From Polytrichum commune (taxonomy: Eukaryota; Streptophyta; Polytrichopsida; Polytrichales; Polytrichaceae): a stretch of DNA of 64,000 bases. The notes under the pieces are model-generated. The model was not told where the DNA came from, ran no database searches, and was given only the letters and a program-made list of their open reading frames with translations. The stretch is from the NCBI GenBank assembly GCA_950295325.1, contig OX485808.1:27918527-27982526 (forward strand), written 5' to 3'. This document shows, in pieces, positions 1 through 10,409 of this stretch (the first letter of the stretch is position 1; each line of letters opens with the position of its first letter). The translations under genes and the position numbers were made by a program.

Positions 1-32
1 GGGTCTGCTGGAAGTATTATAATGAATGCTGG

Positions 33-391
33 TATTGTTACGAGAATTCTCATTGCTTGTGATGTTGATTAGTGGGATTCAGGGTTTAGGGTTTAGGGTT
101 CATGACTTCCAGTCTCAGAAGATTGGGGTGAGGGAGCGCATACTTTAAAGACTTGGAATTCTATTGGAATAATTGTAGAAAATAATTTCATGGTTTCGAG
201 AATTCTTAACGCTTGTGATGTTCAATACGGGAGTTTGGGTTCAGGGTTTAAAACTCATTGCCTTCAGTCTCTGAAGATCGAGGCATGGGAGCACATCCTG
301 TGAAGACGGACTTGTGTTTCTTCTAAGAGGATCTTAGCAATTGTTGTCATTGTTTCAAATTCTCATTGCTTGTGATGTTGATTACGGGAGT
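33..391. repeat. Three imperfect 156-bp direct repeats
   Basis: The segment GAGAATTCT...GCTTGTGATGTT recurs with AATTCT at 45, 201 and 358, a spacing of 156-157 bp. The third unit is truncated. The units end about 100 bp before the exonuclease start codon, so they form its promoter or leader. They are clearly diverged, so the duplication is not recent. Confidence 0.75.
81..100 (+). repeat. Short telomere-like (TTTAGGG) run
   Basis: About three copies of the plant telomere unit TTTAGGG lie in the first 156-bp repeat. Short runs like this (telo-boxes) are common in plant promoters and leaders. The run is too short to mark a chromosome end. Confidence 0.6.
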
Positions 392-484
392 TGTAATTAT
401 TGACCTATATGTATGGCAACGCGCAGATATGAAGGACCTTTGGCGTGAAAAGGATTTGAGAACCTAGCAACAAGAGAGAAGAGC

Positions 485-1738
485 ATGGTGCTTTGGAGGA
501 TGTCGGCGTTGCAATTGGCATCGGCTCTTCCTGTGTCTTGGCACAGGCCATTTTGGACTCAGAAAAAACCAGCGTCACTGAATTTTTTGCAGCTGTTCAA
601 GCAACAGAGTGTAGGCATCTTACAGCGTCCAAGGTTGCTCTCTCAACAGGCGAGAGATTTTCCAGTGCTCTTACCAGCCGCCCCTCAGGCGACGGTCAAG
701 GCTGCGCATCTTCTACCAGATGACAAATTGGGAATCCCCGTGCCAATCGACAACAGTTTTCCATGGGAGGGAGGAGAATCTCAGACAAGCTTGTTGCTCC
801 TGGACGGCAACGCAATTTTGTACCGTGCGTATTTCAAAATCATGGCAAAGGTGCATTACGGAGGTCTCAAAGACATGGGTTCCGAAGCCGATTGGGTGTT
901 GACGGTTTTCACCGCGCTCTCTACCATGATTCGATTGCTTGAGATCAAGCCCACTCATGTCGCAGCCGCATTTGATTACAAGGGTTTCACATTTCGGCAC
1001 GAGCTTTATAAACCTTATAAGAGCGGCCGGCCCCCGACTCCTGATACGGTGTGTCAGGCTCTTGAGTGCTTGAAACCCGCATTGCTAGCTATGGGAATTT
1101 GTGTCCTTGAGGTACCAGGAGTTGAAGCTGATGATGTAATCGCAACGATTGCTTTGCGAGCGGTCGATGCGGGAATGAATGTCAGCATTGCGTCCCCAGA
1201 TAAAGACTTCTTCCAAATCATTTCTCCCCAGCTCCGGCTTCTACGATTTGTTCCGAGGGGGTCAGGCATTGTTGCGTTTGGTGTAAAGGAATTCCAGGAA
1301 CGGTTTGGCGACATCCAGCCTGCGCAACATTTAGATGTCCTTGCTCTTATGGGTGATAAAGTTGACAGTATCCCCGGGCTGAATGGCGTTGGCGAAATCA
1401 CAGCTCTGAAATTGATCAAAGAATTTGGCAGTCTGGATAATGTCTTGGCGAACAAGGAGAAGGTGAAACCAAAACGTGCGAGGGAAAGTTTGTTGGAAGA
1501 TGAGGGTGGAGTTCTTCTTAGCAAGAAACTACTTACTTTGAGGCACGATCTTTCAGCGTATATGCTTCCCTACACTCTGGATGACCTTATTTGCCAAAAC
1601 CCTAAAGACAATGGTGACCAGTTTGTGAAACTTGTGGATGCTATGGCGCCATACGTCGATCCTTCTATACCAGAAGATGTACAAGATCGTGTGCGTCAGC
1701 TTTGGGAGCGATGGGCAAAGGTGCCGGATGCCATCTAG
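485..1738 (+). CDS. Organelle-type 5'-3' exonuclease (PolI N-terminal/FEN-like domain protein)
   Basis: This single-exon gene encodes 417 aa. Family knowledge: the domain is the metal-dependent 5'-3' exonuclease/flap nuclease module of bacterial DNA polymerase I; plants carry stand-alone organelle-targeted versions that act in DNA repair, replication or recombination. Seen: LLLLDGNAILYRAYF (residues 103-117, D107), FDYKGFTFRHELYKPYK (163-179), GVEADDVIATIA (212-223; E214, D216, D217), SPDKDFFQI (237-245; D239, D241) and GDKVDSIPGLNGVGE (290-304), which begins the helix-3-turn-helix DNA-binding arch. These give the expected acidic metal ligands. About 95 N-terminal residues before the domain are rich in S, Q, R and hydrophobics with few acids, as in a transit peptide. 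No polymerase domain follows. The ATG at 485 is the first in frame and keeps the presequence. Mitochondrial versus plastid targeting cannot be told. Confidence 0.92.
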   Translation: MVLWRMSALQLASALPVSWHRPFWTQKKPASLNFLQLFKQQSVGILQRPRLLSQQARDFPVLLPAAPQATVKAAHLLPDDKLGIPVPIDNSFPWEGGESQTSLLLLDGNAILYRAYFKIMAKVHYGGLKDMGSEADWVLTVFTALSTMIRLLEIKPTHVAAAFDYKGFTFRHELYKPYKSGRPPTPDTVCQALECLKPALLAMGICVLEVPGVEADDVIATIALRAVDAGMNVSIASPDKDFFQIISPQLRLLRFVPRGSGIVAFGVKEFQERFGDIQPAQHLDVLALMGDKVDSIPGLNGVGEITALKLIKEFGSLDNVLANKEKVKPKRARESLLEDEGGVLLSKKLLTLRHDLSAYMLPYTLDDLICQNPKDNGDQFVKLVDAMAPYVDPSIPEDVQDRVRQLWERWAKVPDAI

Positions 1739-4082
1739 TTGCAACTTGGACTTTTTTTGGGTGGTCACAATATGCAAATGCAGGCAGTTACCTTCATCAG
1801 GTGACCTTACAATGAGATTCGGGACAGAGTTCAAAGAGGAGCTGTTGGGTTGCACAGAGTGGGAATCCAAACACAAGACAACCTACTGTAAGTTTCCAAA
1901 CTTCTCTTGTAGAGTAAGGTAGACGTGTCTTATTCAAACACCTATTTTGGGTGCAAAATGGTTCAACATCCTCCTAAAACGAACACATCTGATATTAATC
2001 TAAGGATTAGTATGCCGGCTCATTGGTTGGGGTAGCCAAAAAGTCAATGCTCAGCACTCTCTCAACACTAACTATTCTAGGCACACCTATATAACCACTT
2101 AAGAAGCTTGCATATATGCTCTTTGAGAATTTGTCACAAGTTGAGGTTTGGTGACCTCAGTCTCATTCTTATGGCATTGGATTTGTACAAGATTTGCTAA
2201 ACGACTGGGTTTTCTTTTTCTTTTTTTGGAATTTGTTACACATCAGTCGAGGCCAAACCTCCTGGAAGTAACTGTAATACCCTCATCTACCTTAGCAATG
2301 CTGTGTAAGATGCAGACAACATTTCAATCCTTTTGTTACTTGAATGAGGTCAACTCTAAGATTTATTTTGCATACTAAGCAAACGTTCTGTTTACCAGGT
2401 GGCTGGTCGATGCATTTCCTGATCTTCGTGCAGTTCCGTTGCTCAGTTAATGATTGATCTTTTGCACATGGCCGGGCTCCATTAGGGTGAGCGTTCTCTC
2501 TCTGCAAACTATAGGGTGAATATTCTGTACACTCACATTGATTAGAGATCATACTTTGAATCTGTCTAGTGATAGCTGAGACTGGCAGGCCCTAAAACAT
2601 TCTACTGTCCACAAAAGAAATGCAAATCGAACTTGACTTGGGTCCAACTTCACTCTTCACTCATTGTTGTGACAGTGGATTTTTCCTTTCAAATGCTCTG
2701 GGATCTGCATATTGGCTCCACTTATATAATCTCTGTATTTGTGATTTTCTGGATAACTTTGCATCATTGTGGCCTACAGTTGGAGCTGTGTTGAAATTCT
2801 TGGTCATGTTACATTATAGGAACTTCAGTCACTTATTAGCAGTTTCTTTCTTTAGGGCATTGTACAATGTTTGTGAAGAAGAATGGCCTTTGTCCTTCAG
2901 CAAGTTGTAAATCAACTTGTGCGCTAACTTTGAATCACATTTTGTGCCTCTGACAGCGTTGGTGCCGAAAGGTCTTATGATATACAGAGTTAGAATTTAA
3001 AATGTGAATCATCATGGTGAACAATAGGATGCTCTAGCATGAAACATCTACATGAGGGCCTCAAACCTGCTCTGGATCAATCTGAATGTGTCCATAGCTC
3101 CTGATGTTCACTGGTCTCCACTTGAGCTCAGAAAACATTGTGTGTAAAGAAAGGGATGAATTTATGTCATGAAGAAACTAATTATTTTTAAAGCATCAGT
3201 CATTGATTCCTCTATTTTTAATATGTAGTTATATTACATTCCTCCCTGAGATACTAGTGTCTCTGCTGGATTGGACTTTTTTGTCTGAGCTTACATCTCA
3301 TCCAAAGTCCTCCATCAATTCTAACGGTCATCTCACATCCGGCATATTCTTGGAGTAGGTACTGAGATTTTATTGAGACAAGAAATCTTACGACCAATCC
3401 TCTGAACTTCACGGTAATGTCCATAGTGATCTTCTGCATGCTATTGCTCCTCTCCCGAAGTCCAATTTTGAGATCATTTGAGAGGTCGTTTGAAGAATAA
3501 CACATGTGCCCAAAATTCCAAGGGGAATTTCTGTACTCTTAAAGGTGAAGGTGGAGATTTAATGTGCGAGGAGCTTTCAGATGAGGTCGTGGTGACATGA
3601 TGGGCCAGGAGTATTCCTCTCAAATAAAATCTTGGGTGAAACATCACTGTCCATGCACACAGCAATGGATGCACCCAGCTGCAATTCATATCTCCATTGA
3701 AGCCTCTGCAGGATTAAAATGTGACCTCAAATGTGGCGCCACTAGGAAATGGTCTTCATATGTCTAAAGTGCTTTAATTGAAATGGGATGGGTGGCACAC
3801 AGAGAAGTGCAGGTACTAAGGTACTGTATGTGGGTGTCATTCAGTTTTTTTTTTCTTGTTATTTTCTCAGACTTCTTGCCCATAAGATTTACACAATGAA
3901 ATCTTGTCTTGCATTAGCAAATCTATGATGAAGCTTAAACAAAAATCAGATTGAAAATATGATCTGCCCAGATTTGATTATGGTTATCAGAAGTGCATGT
4001 TTGTTGGTTCCTTAATTAAATATATAGGTCCTCCCCATTGTGTTTATTATTGAGTTTGGAGTACTTAAATAAAATTTGAAGA
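1739..4082. other. Intergenic, no gene seen
   Basis: The 3' flank of the exonuclease gene is AT-rich. Frames here are short and show no family motif. A 96-aa frame at 2620-2910 is hydrophobic but has no recognisable domain or splice partners. The 3' UTR of the exonuclease probably lies in the first few hundred bases, but no single polyadenylation signal stands out. Confidence 0.5.
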
Positions 4083-4430
4083 CGTAGTCCAATCTTTTTC
4101 AAACTTGTGTCTTTATGGTGTTTGTTATTCGATCCTCACCGAACTATACACCATTCAAATACAGGTGTTTGATTAGGAAAAGGAACGGAATAATACATGC
4201 ATACCTCAACGACTTCTCCAATGTGCTCCAAATTGAGCCTCCATGGATGGTGACTTATCTTAGACATGTATTAAGGTGTGTGGGCCATGTCTCGTCATTT
4301 TGTACCTGTATATTTGAGTGGTATGGACATGGTTTATAGTGGAAAACAAAACAACAAAAAGACGCGTGTTACAATGAGATTGGACTATGTGCTTAATATG
4401 CATCCATCATTCTAGGTTGTAATTGACACA
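4083..4430. repeat. Dispersed repeat family members (ATGAGATTGGACTATGTG family)
   Basis: Around 4085 GACGTAGTCCAATCT and around 4372 CAATGAGATTGGACTATGTG are the two orientations of one dispersed sequence. The same core recurs near 12628, 21310, 21840, 22390, 29500, 53030 and 56150. It is probably a decayed non-autonomous transposon. Ends and target duplications could not be fixed. Confidence 0.5.
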
Positions 4431-4760
4431 CACAATCGCGAGGGCCTATGAGATCACTTCAAGAGAAATCTCTTGGACCCCCCTTCTTATAACTTTTGTA
4501 ATTTAACTCCGAATTTGAAACTTCAAATGACAATCTGTGTGATTCGCAATTGCGTAAGTGGATGACAGAGTTCCCGATTCGATCAAAATTGTGTGTGGAT
4601 TTGGACAGGGCGACCTACCCTTGCTACTTCCTGAAGACACCTTCCTTCAGAGGTGCTTCTTCCTCCCAACGACCCTCAGGTTCTGCAAACTTCTTGACTT
4701 CGCTGTTTCCATCAAGGGGACAGGTTCCACCTCAATGGTGTGACAAGGTTGTTTAATTAC
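4431..4760. repeat. Direct repeat, copy 1 (partner at 5425-5730)
   Basis: The segment TATGAGATCACTTCAAG...ATTCGCAATTGCGTAA...GAGTTCCCGATTCGATC...AGAGGTGCTTCTTC...CAATGGTG recurs 972-994 bp downstream in the same order and orientation. The small frames inside both copies (MRKWM.EFPIRSK versus MRNWMREFPIRSK) diverge by frameshifts, so they are not treated as genes. A weaker third copy lies around 21400-21520. Confidence 0.6.
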
Positions 4761-5424
4761 GCCGAAAGTCTCACTTGGGACAAAGAAAAAGAAAAAGAAC
4801 AAGAGAAACCGTACTAACTTCCTAATGCCCCCTTCCCACCTGACTTTAGCTAATAACCAAAGTATTTTCTAAAAACCAGGTAAAGCTCCCTTGGTTATAG
4901 CGGAGGCATCTGGCTATCTCAATGTACTTCTAAGAACTTGCTCCGGAGATTTTCAAGTAGGTTTTAGTTAAGTAGCTTTCACACATGTTCATTGTTTTAT
5001 CTACCAAGCACTGAATGTTGGGTTAGTTTCTGTCCCATCCCCGAATGCCTTACTACTCACCTATCTTACCATCAGTTTTTGTTAATGGAGCTCCTCGTGC
5101 CCTCATAGCTAAGACTAAAAAGCAACCAATCACAAGGGCGGGAGGCGACACTTTTAAAGGTCCTACATTCTTGCCTCATGTCTAGGTACCGATGGGAGGG
5201 TCGGTGCTTGAGGGGGCTGAAAAACCTCCACTTTTAAGCCTCGCCACATCATTTGCCAACTAGGCTCGGCACCAGATAATGTCGATGGTGTGAAGGCCGG
5301 GTTGTAAGAACCAACTTTTAGTCTTAGCTAAAGCCAGGTGGGGAGGGCGCATAAGGTCCTTCCCAGGTAGGTGTTGTGCTATGAAACTCCTCGTCTTTCG
5401 AGCTCTCCATACAACACACAGGGA

Positions 5425-5730
5425 GACAATCGGGAGGGCTTATGAGATCACTTGAACAGAAACCGCTTTGATCCTCTGTAACCTTTGCGATTCAATTCTT
5501 TTGGTTTTGAAACTTGAGATGACAATCTGCATGATTCGCAATTGCGTAACTGGATGAGAGAGTTCCCGATTCGATCCAAAACGACATACACTTACGACTG
5601 TACTTCTTCTTCAAGACACCATCCTTCAGAGGTGCTTCTTCGATTCTCAGTTTCTGCCAACTTCTTTCACCTCACTGTTTCCATAAAGCAGACAGGCTCC
5701 AACTCCATGGTGACATGGGTGTTTACCACC
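5425..5730. repeat. Direct repeat, copy 2
   Basis: This is the partner of 4431-4760. It shares GGGAGGGCTTATGAGATCAC, the ATTCGCAATTGCGTAACTGG stretch and the GTGCTTCTTC/CTCCATGGTGAC end. The spacer between the copies also carries a further short duplication: AAGGTCCTTCCCAGGTAGG near 5355 and AAGGTCCTTCTCAGGTAGG near 5797. Confidence 0.6.
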
Positions 5731-6270
5731 CACCACAGACGTGGGCCAAATTAAAGGCGTGACTTGGAAAAAACTTGAGAAAAAAAATCACGCCAAGGTC
5801 CTTCTCAGGTAGGCGTTGTGCTCTGAAAATCCTCTTCTTTTGAAGTTCCTCCATGATGAAGGGGGGACAAGTGGAGCCGTGATGGAGATGAGTTTCTGGC
5901 TTTTCGCAACTGCCTTTAAGTACGCCTCAAAGCCCTCAAATCTGTTCTGAGTGTCCACATGTATGTAGCTGATTCCCTAGTTCCTATATATCTCCCTGCT
6001 TTAAAACAAAGTGGGCTACATCGGTTATGGTAATTAGCGTCGCATGCGTAATAGTGTCGATTACTTTATTGTTTTGAGGTGTATGCTAGGTTACATGAAT
6101 GGTTAACAACTTTTGAATCATCATAAGTGTCACCTCATGACACTTGGCGTTCAAGTGCGCTTACTAATGATCTTGGCATGAGTATGTGTAATAGTGTTGT
6201 GAGGTGCATGCTTATGTTACATAATGGTTTATAAGTTGACTAAAGTGTACACAAATGACACTTGCCATTA

Positions 6271-6830
6271 CAGTAATCTCCCGCTTAAGTACGCATCATG
6301 GTTAAGTGAATCATTTTTTTTTGACAAAAATCAGGGTTCATACTTTATTGTTTGAACATGTCATGCAGAGTCATTTTCCGCGAATGCGTGAATTTTTTAC
6401 GCTTTGACATTCAATGTCAGTTTGTTAACGTTCCGTTGAAACGTCTCAAACGATCGTCGCAATTCATCATAAATCTGTCTAGCTTCCGTTTGAACATCGG
6501 AGCAAAGTAATTGGTTGTCGATGTCAAGGACAATGCTCTGTAGAGCTTCAAGACCTTTGAAGTCGGTAGCACTTTCAAATTTTGCAAATGCCTCGATAGG
6601 TTGGATTTTGTCATCGATAGGTGGTTCTTTTCAATTCGCATCTCTTCCAAACCTTCATCAAAATCCTCCAACATAACAACACAATATTCTTCATCGCTTG
6701 CATCATCGATATTTAACAAACCGTTCATTTCTTTTGGTTCAATGCAAATCTGCAAAGCACACACCTACCAACTAAGTGTGCACCAACGGCTCCAGTTCAA
6801 AGTGCGTACTTATTAAGTAGGAGATTACTG
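6271..6830. mobile_element. pogo/Tc1-mariner-like MITE, copy 1
   Basis: The element starts CAGTAATCTCCCGCTTAAGT and ends with the inverted copy AAGTAGGAGATTACTG. It is flanked on both sides by TA (6269-6270 and 6831-6832), the target duplication typical of Tc1/mariner/pogo elements. On the - strand it carries a 115-aa open frame (6417-6764) with EEYCVVM, LSMTKSNLSRHLQNLK and a C-terminal RKLDRFMMNCDDRLRRF. A frameshifted homologue sits in copy 2. I could not match this peptide to a transposase domain with confidence. Confidence 0.75.
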
Positions 6831-6832
6831 TA

Positions 6833-7778
6833 GTATGCTCGAAATGTCTTCCTCTTGCATACTAAAAAGCAAGACTATCATCTAAAATATCCCAATATGT
6901 TAGTCTAAATGTCATAATGCATATATTTTTTTCACTTGAAGAAGTTACTTATGTTGTTGATGATAGGAATCATAGTGGCAATTGGCGGATGTGACACTTT
7001 GATACCCTCTAGGCATCTAGTTGAGGGCTTCACAAATAGTGTACGGTGTGACAGGAAGTTTGGTAACTACACGTATACTCGTCCTTTTAATCACTTGAGA
7101 CATTTACTATTATTAGATCACCTCACGTTCTGTGGTTGGGTCTTTGTTGACAATTGAAAGAGGATTTTAACTCATCTTAGCATGTAGTTTTTGGACATTG
7201 TATGAATAGTCGATGAGAATTTGAAAAATTTGGCCAACATGTGGTATGGTAAATACACTTATGATCTTCCTTTTAAGCATTTTGAGCACATGTCTTGTTA
7301 TTAGACTATCTCACTTTTTTGTTGGTGGGCTTTGCTGGTAAGTGAAAGAGGATTCCAACACATCTTAGTATGTAGTTTTCAAACACCATATGGATCAATT
7401 AGACACCATTTTGAAGTGTTGATTATGAGTTGTTAATTATGAAGTGTTTGCACGACTCAATTAGTTAGAGATGATTAGCATCCAAGTTGAGGGTGCAAAG
7501 ATTTTCCTCATAATTGTTAGAGGTCATATGAACATCTTATGCATTGTCAAGTGGAGATTCTCTTTCTTCTTAAGTGGCCATACATGTCTTCCAAAATTAT
7601 GTCGACTATTGAATCTAGAAGAGTGAACAAATTGTGTGTACAGAGTCTAATCCCTTTTGCACATATGATGCCTTTTGGGTGCATGTTATTATATCCATAC
7701 CTAACCGCGTACCATGTACACATTGGTGTTCAAATAAGATAAGTAACTTAACTAGGTGAAAAATCAAAGTAGGAAGTA
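6833..7778. other. AT-rich spacer between inverted MITE copies
   Basis: No gene is seen. Two imperfect direct repeats of about 220 bp share CCTTTTAA(T/G)CA, TTATTAGA and the GTTGGT/GTTGAC...AATTGAAAGAGGATT stretch (around 7081-7190 and 7260-7380). A related sequence recurs near 40330-40450. Confidence 0.4.
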
Positions 7779-8404
7779 CAGTAATCTCCCGCTTAAGTAC
7801 GCACTTTGAACCGGAGCTGTTGGTGCGCACTTAGTTGGTAGGTGTGTACTTTATTCATATCATTTTCTAAACCCTTTGATTCGATGAATCGCAACAAGAA
7901 ACGGATGAAACTTGAGATAACCCGCTTGATCGAAGCCCAACAATGTGAAATCATTGCAAAGTTGAGCAAGCCGAATGCTCCGAGCAAGCAGGCAACGTTC
8001 GATGATGCAAACAATGAAGAATATTGTGTTGTTATGATGAGGATGTTGATGAAGTTTTGGAAATGATGTGAATTGAAGAAGGACCACCTATCGATGACGA
8101 AATCCAGCCTATCAAGACATTTGGTGAATTTGAAAGTGCTACCGACTTCAAAGGCTTTGAAGCTCTACACACCATTGTTCAACCGGAAGCTAAACATATG
8201 TATGATGAACTGCGATGATTGTTTGAGATGTTTCAACAAAACATTTACAAACTGACATTGAATGTCAAGGGGAAAAAATTCATACATATGACTCTCATGA
8301 CATGTTCAAACAATAAAGTATAAACCCTAATTTTTGTCAAAAAAATTGCGCACTTAACCAGGATGTGTACTTAAACGGATGCGTACCTAAGCGGGAGATT
8401 ATTG
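7779..8404. mobile_element. pogo/Tc1-mariner-like MITE, copy 2 (inverted)
   Basis: This has the same ends as the element at 6271-6830 but the opposite orientation. It starts CAGTAATCTCCCGCTTAAGT and ends AAGCGGGAGATTATTG, with TA on both sides (7777-7778 and 8405-8406). The internal frame is on the + strand and broken by at least one frameshift: one piece ends near 8066 and another runs 8073-8255 with HLSMTKSSLSRHLVNLK. Both copies also share the GTCAAAAA...ATAAAGTAT...AACATGTC subterminal part. Confidence 0.75.
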
Positions 8405-8406
8405 TA

Positions 8407-9224
8407 TCCATGTTCCTTGGTGCTTTAGCTCACGAAAAGTCAAATTACAAGTATCTACAACATTGAAAACTTTCAAATCGGTCGCACAAGTTAGCCAACT
8501 TGAAGTATTTGGGTCCAAGCAAAGTAACATGGACCAAAAAGCAGCCCCACTTCTCCATTTCTAAACAATTTACATTCAAAGGCATGACGGTGATGAAAAT
8601 TTAACCATTACTTCAATGAAAAGTGGAAAATTATGGTGCACTCAATCACACTCTTATGGATAGAATTCAAAATGTTGAAGGGAAGAAATAATATATCCAA
8701 CTTTGAAATGCAGCTATTAGACTTTCATTTGGATGTACTTTTTGTTATGTAAAAGGAGCTGATCATGTTAAAGTCTGTGATTCTATCGATGGTGTTGTCG
8801 TGTTAAAAATGCACAAAACATTATGTTAAAATGCATTGTTTTTGCCACTTCACACATCTTATTCCAAAATGTGAATGTCACTTGCATATTTTTCATGCCT
8901 GGGTTTTTCTTCTTCTTTTCCAACTTTCAATTGGTCATTATCAAAAGTAGCATCAATGACCAATTGAAAGTTGGAGGGAAGGTGTTTGATCTCAAACACT
9001 TTTTCCTTATTATTTTCAATAAACAGGGAGTGTTGGCAATTAGTTACAAGCTAGCCGGTTGATTTTGAGGATTTCCGAATGAAATGGAAATGTTCAGGAA
9101 GGGGTTCCGGAAGAAAAATCAAGGTTTTTGGAAATGGGTCGATTAGGGGGGGGGGGGGAATGTCGGCATTTAGGTAAGCTGCTCCAGAGTATCCACGCAA
9201 ATTACCGATTGAAAGGCATTTTTC
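8407..9224. other. Intergenic, probable upstream part of a hAT element
   Basis: No intact frame is present. The region precedes the hAT transposase C-terminus and may hold its decayed upstream coding part. It contains a short inverted pair: CCAACTTTCAATTGGTCATT near 8920 and CAATGACCAATTGAAAGTTG near 8952. There is also a G homopolymer of about 12 at 9147-9158. Confidence 0.35.
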
Positions 9225-9623
9225 ATGGTGGGCAGCCGACCAAACATATATTTTTTAGGAAAAAAATTTAATACTATGCATAGTTGGAGTTACCACTCAC
9301 ATGGAAGCTTCAAACTCCCTCCTCTTGTGGACCAAGCAACATGTACGCGTGAATTTTTAGCCTTTAAACTTCAATGCACTATGGAATGGGGGAATAAGAA
9401 TTTCAAGGGTTTCTGGGGCATGATAACTTGGAATCATGCTTTGCAAGCACATCACCTGAATCTCCTCATTCTCACAGAGTTAGCTCATGTGCAATGTGTT
9501 TCTACAGCGACGTGTGAGCGTGCTTTTAGTGTGCAAATTTTGATCAAGACTCAAGTTAGAAATATGTTGGGCAATATGAATCTCGAGGCGATGTTGCAAA
9601 TTGCCTTGGAAGGGCCAGATTAG
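9225..9623 (+). pseudogene. hAT transposase C-terminal (dimerisation) fragment
   Basis: A 132-aa frame ends in LAHVQCVSTATCERAFSVQ, then LIKTQVRNMLGNMNLEAML and a short tail (about residues 84-130). This is the conserved hAT family C-terminal dimerisation region (consensus: small residues, then ERxFS, then a K.R..L...NLE..L block). The part before it has no clear DDE catalytic block and the start is arbitrary, so the transposase is truncated. It is not a host gene unless transcripts show otherwise. The STATCERAFS signature resembles the ZNF862-like hAT group by recall, not by search. Confidence 0.72.
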
Positions 9624-10273
9624 GGATAAGATGACATTATCAGTGATGTTGTCCCACTTTGGAAGAATGACAAAAAATATTGTTTTTGGTATTCTAATCC
9701 CACTTCTTATTTAAATTCTCCTAATACACCGAGTGTGAGTGATGTCTCTTGTTCGTTTGGGGTAGTTGATACTAACGGCAATGATACGCATATTTCGTGA
9801 CTTTCAATACTAACCAACCTCCGGAAAATACTTGGACCCTCTGTGGATCTTGTATCTTCTAAAGACTACACCCTTGGCCCTAAGATGGTAGGGGTTTTGC
9901 CAGGTTCAACTCCTGCTAAGGATATAATTTAGATTGAAAAAAAATTAGAGAGTGAATGCCAACATTCTTTAACCCTAAACACTTGAGAAAAAGAGAAGGG
10001 AATGAATGACAATGAAACCTAAAGGGAAAAAAATTGGGGAGGGAATAAACATCCACCACCAAAATACAAAACCGGCCCCATTTCAGACATTTAGGAAATT
10101 GGATAAATGAAAAAAGAAATGTCGGCTAATTGCCTAAATACATGAGGAAATGGGGGATATCAAGCGATAAAATTTGCACTCTCTAGACCCATTTCCGGGT
10201 AACATTTGAAAAATCCGAGCCACCTCCTAGAAGCTAGGAAATCATCCGTTTTCTCTACACAACTCCCCGGACT
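9624..10273. other. Intergenic, 3' flank of hAT remnant
   Basis: No gene is seen. Frames are short and the composition is AT-rich. The transposon 3' end may lie here, but no terminal inverted repeat partner could be assigned. Confidence 0.4.
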
Positions 10274-10409
10274 CATAACATTATTCAGATCCATAACAAT
10301 GTTTTGTGCGACTGATAATATTTCATAGAATATTCCTCACATTTCACTAATAATCTGTTGAATATTGTCAGTCCCTCAAAACATTCTTATGGGTGTGAAT
10401 AATGTTATG
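10274..10409. mobile_element. Hairpin MITE, copy 1 (136 bp)
   Basis: The ends CATAACATTATTCAGATCCA and GGGTGTGAATAATGTTATG are inverted, and the complementarity extends inward (AATGTTTTG...GACTGATAATATTTCA against ATATTGTCAGTCCCTCAAAA). Most of the 136 bp therefore folds on itself. A second copy is at 43485-43594. Confidence 0.7.

Noticed and set aside
485-1738. Full plant organellar DNA polymerase
   Set aside because: Only the 5'-3' exonuclease module is present; there are no 3'-5' exonuclease or polymerase motifs before the stop.
6936-7157. Frame resembling a bacterial lipoprotein signal (KKLLMLLMIGIIVAIGGCD)
   Set aside because: It starts at a TTG, lies in AT-rich repeat DNA, has no family match after the signal-like part, and nothing else here suggests bacterial transfer.
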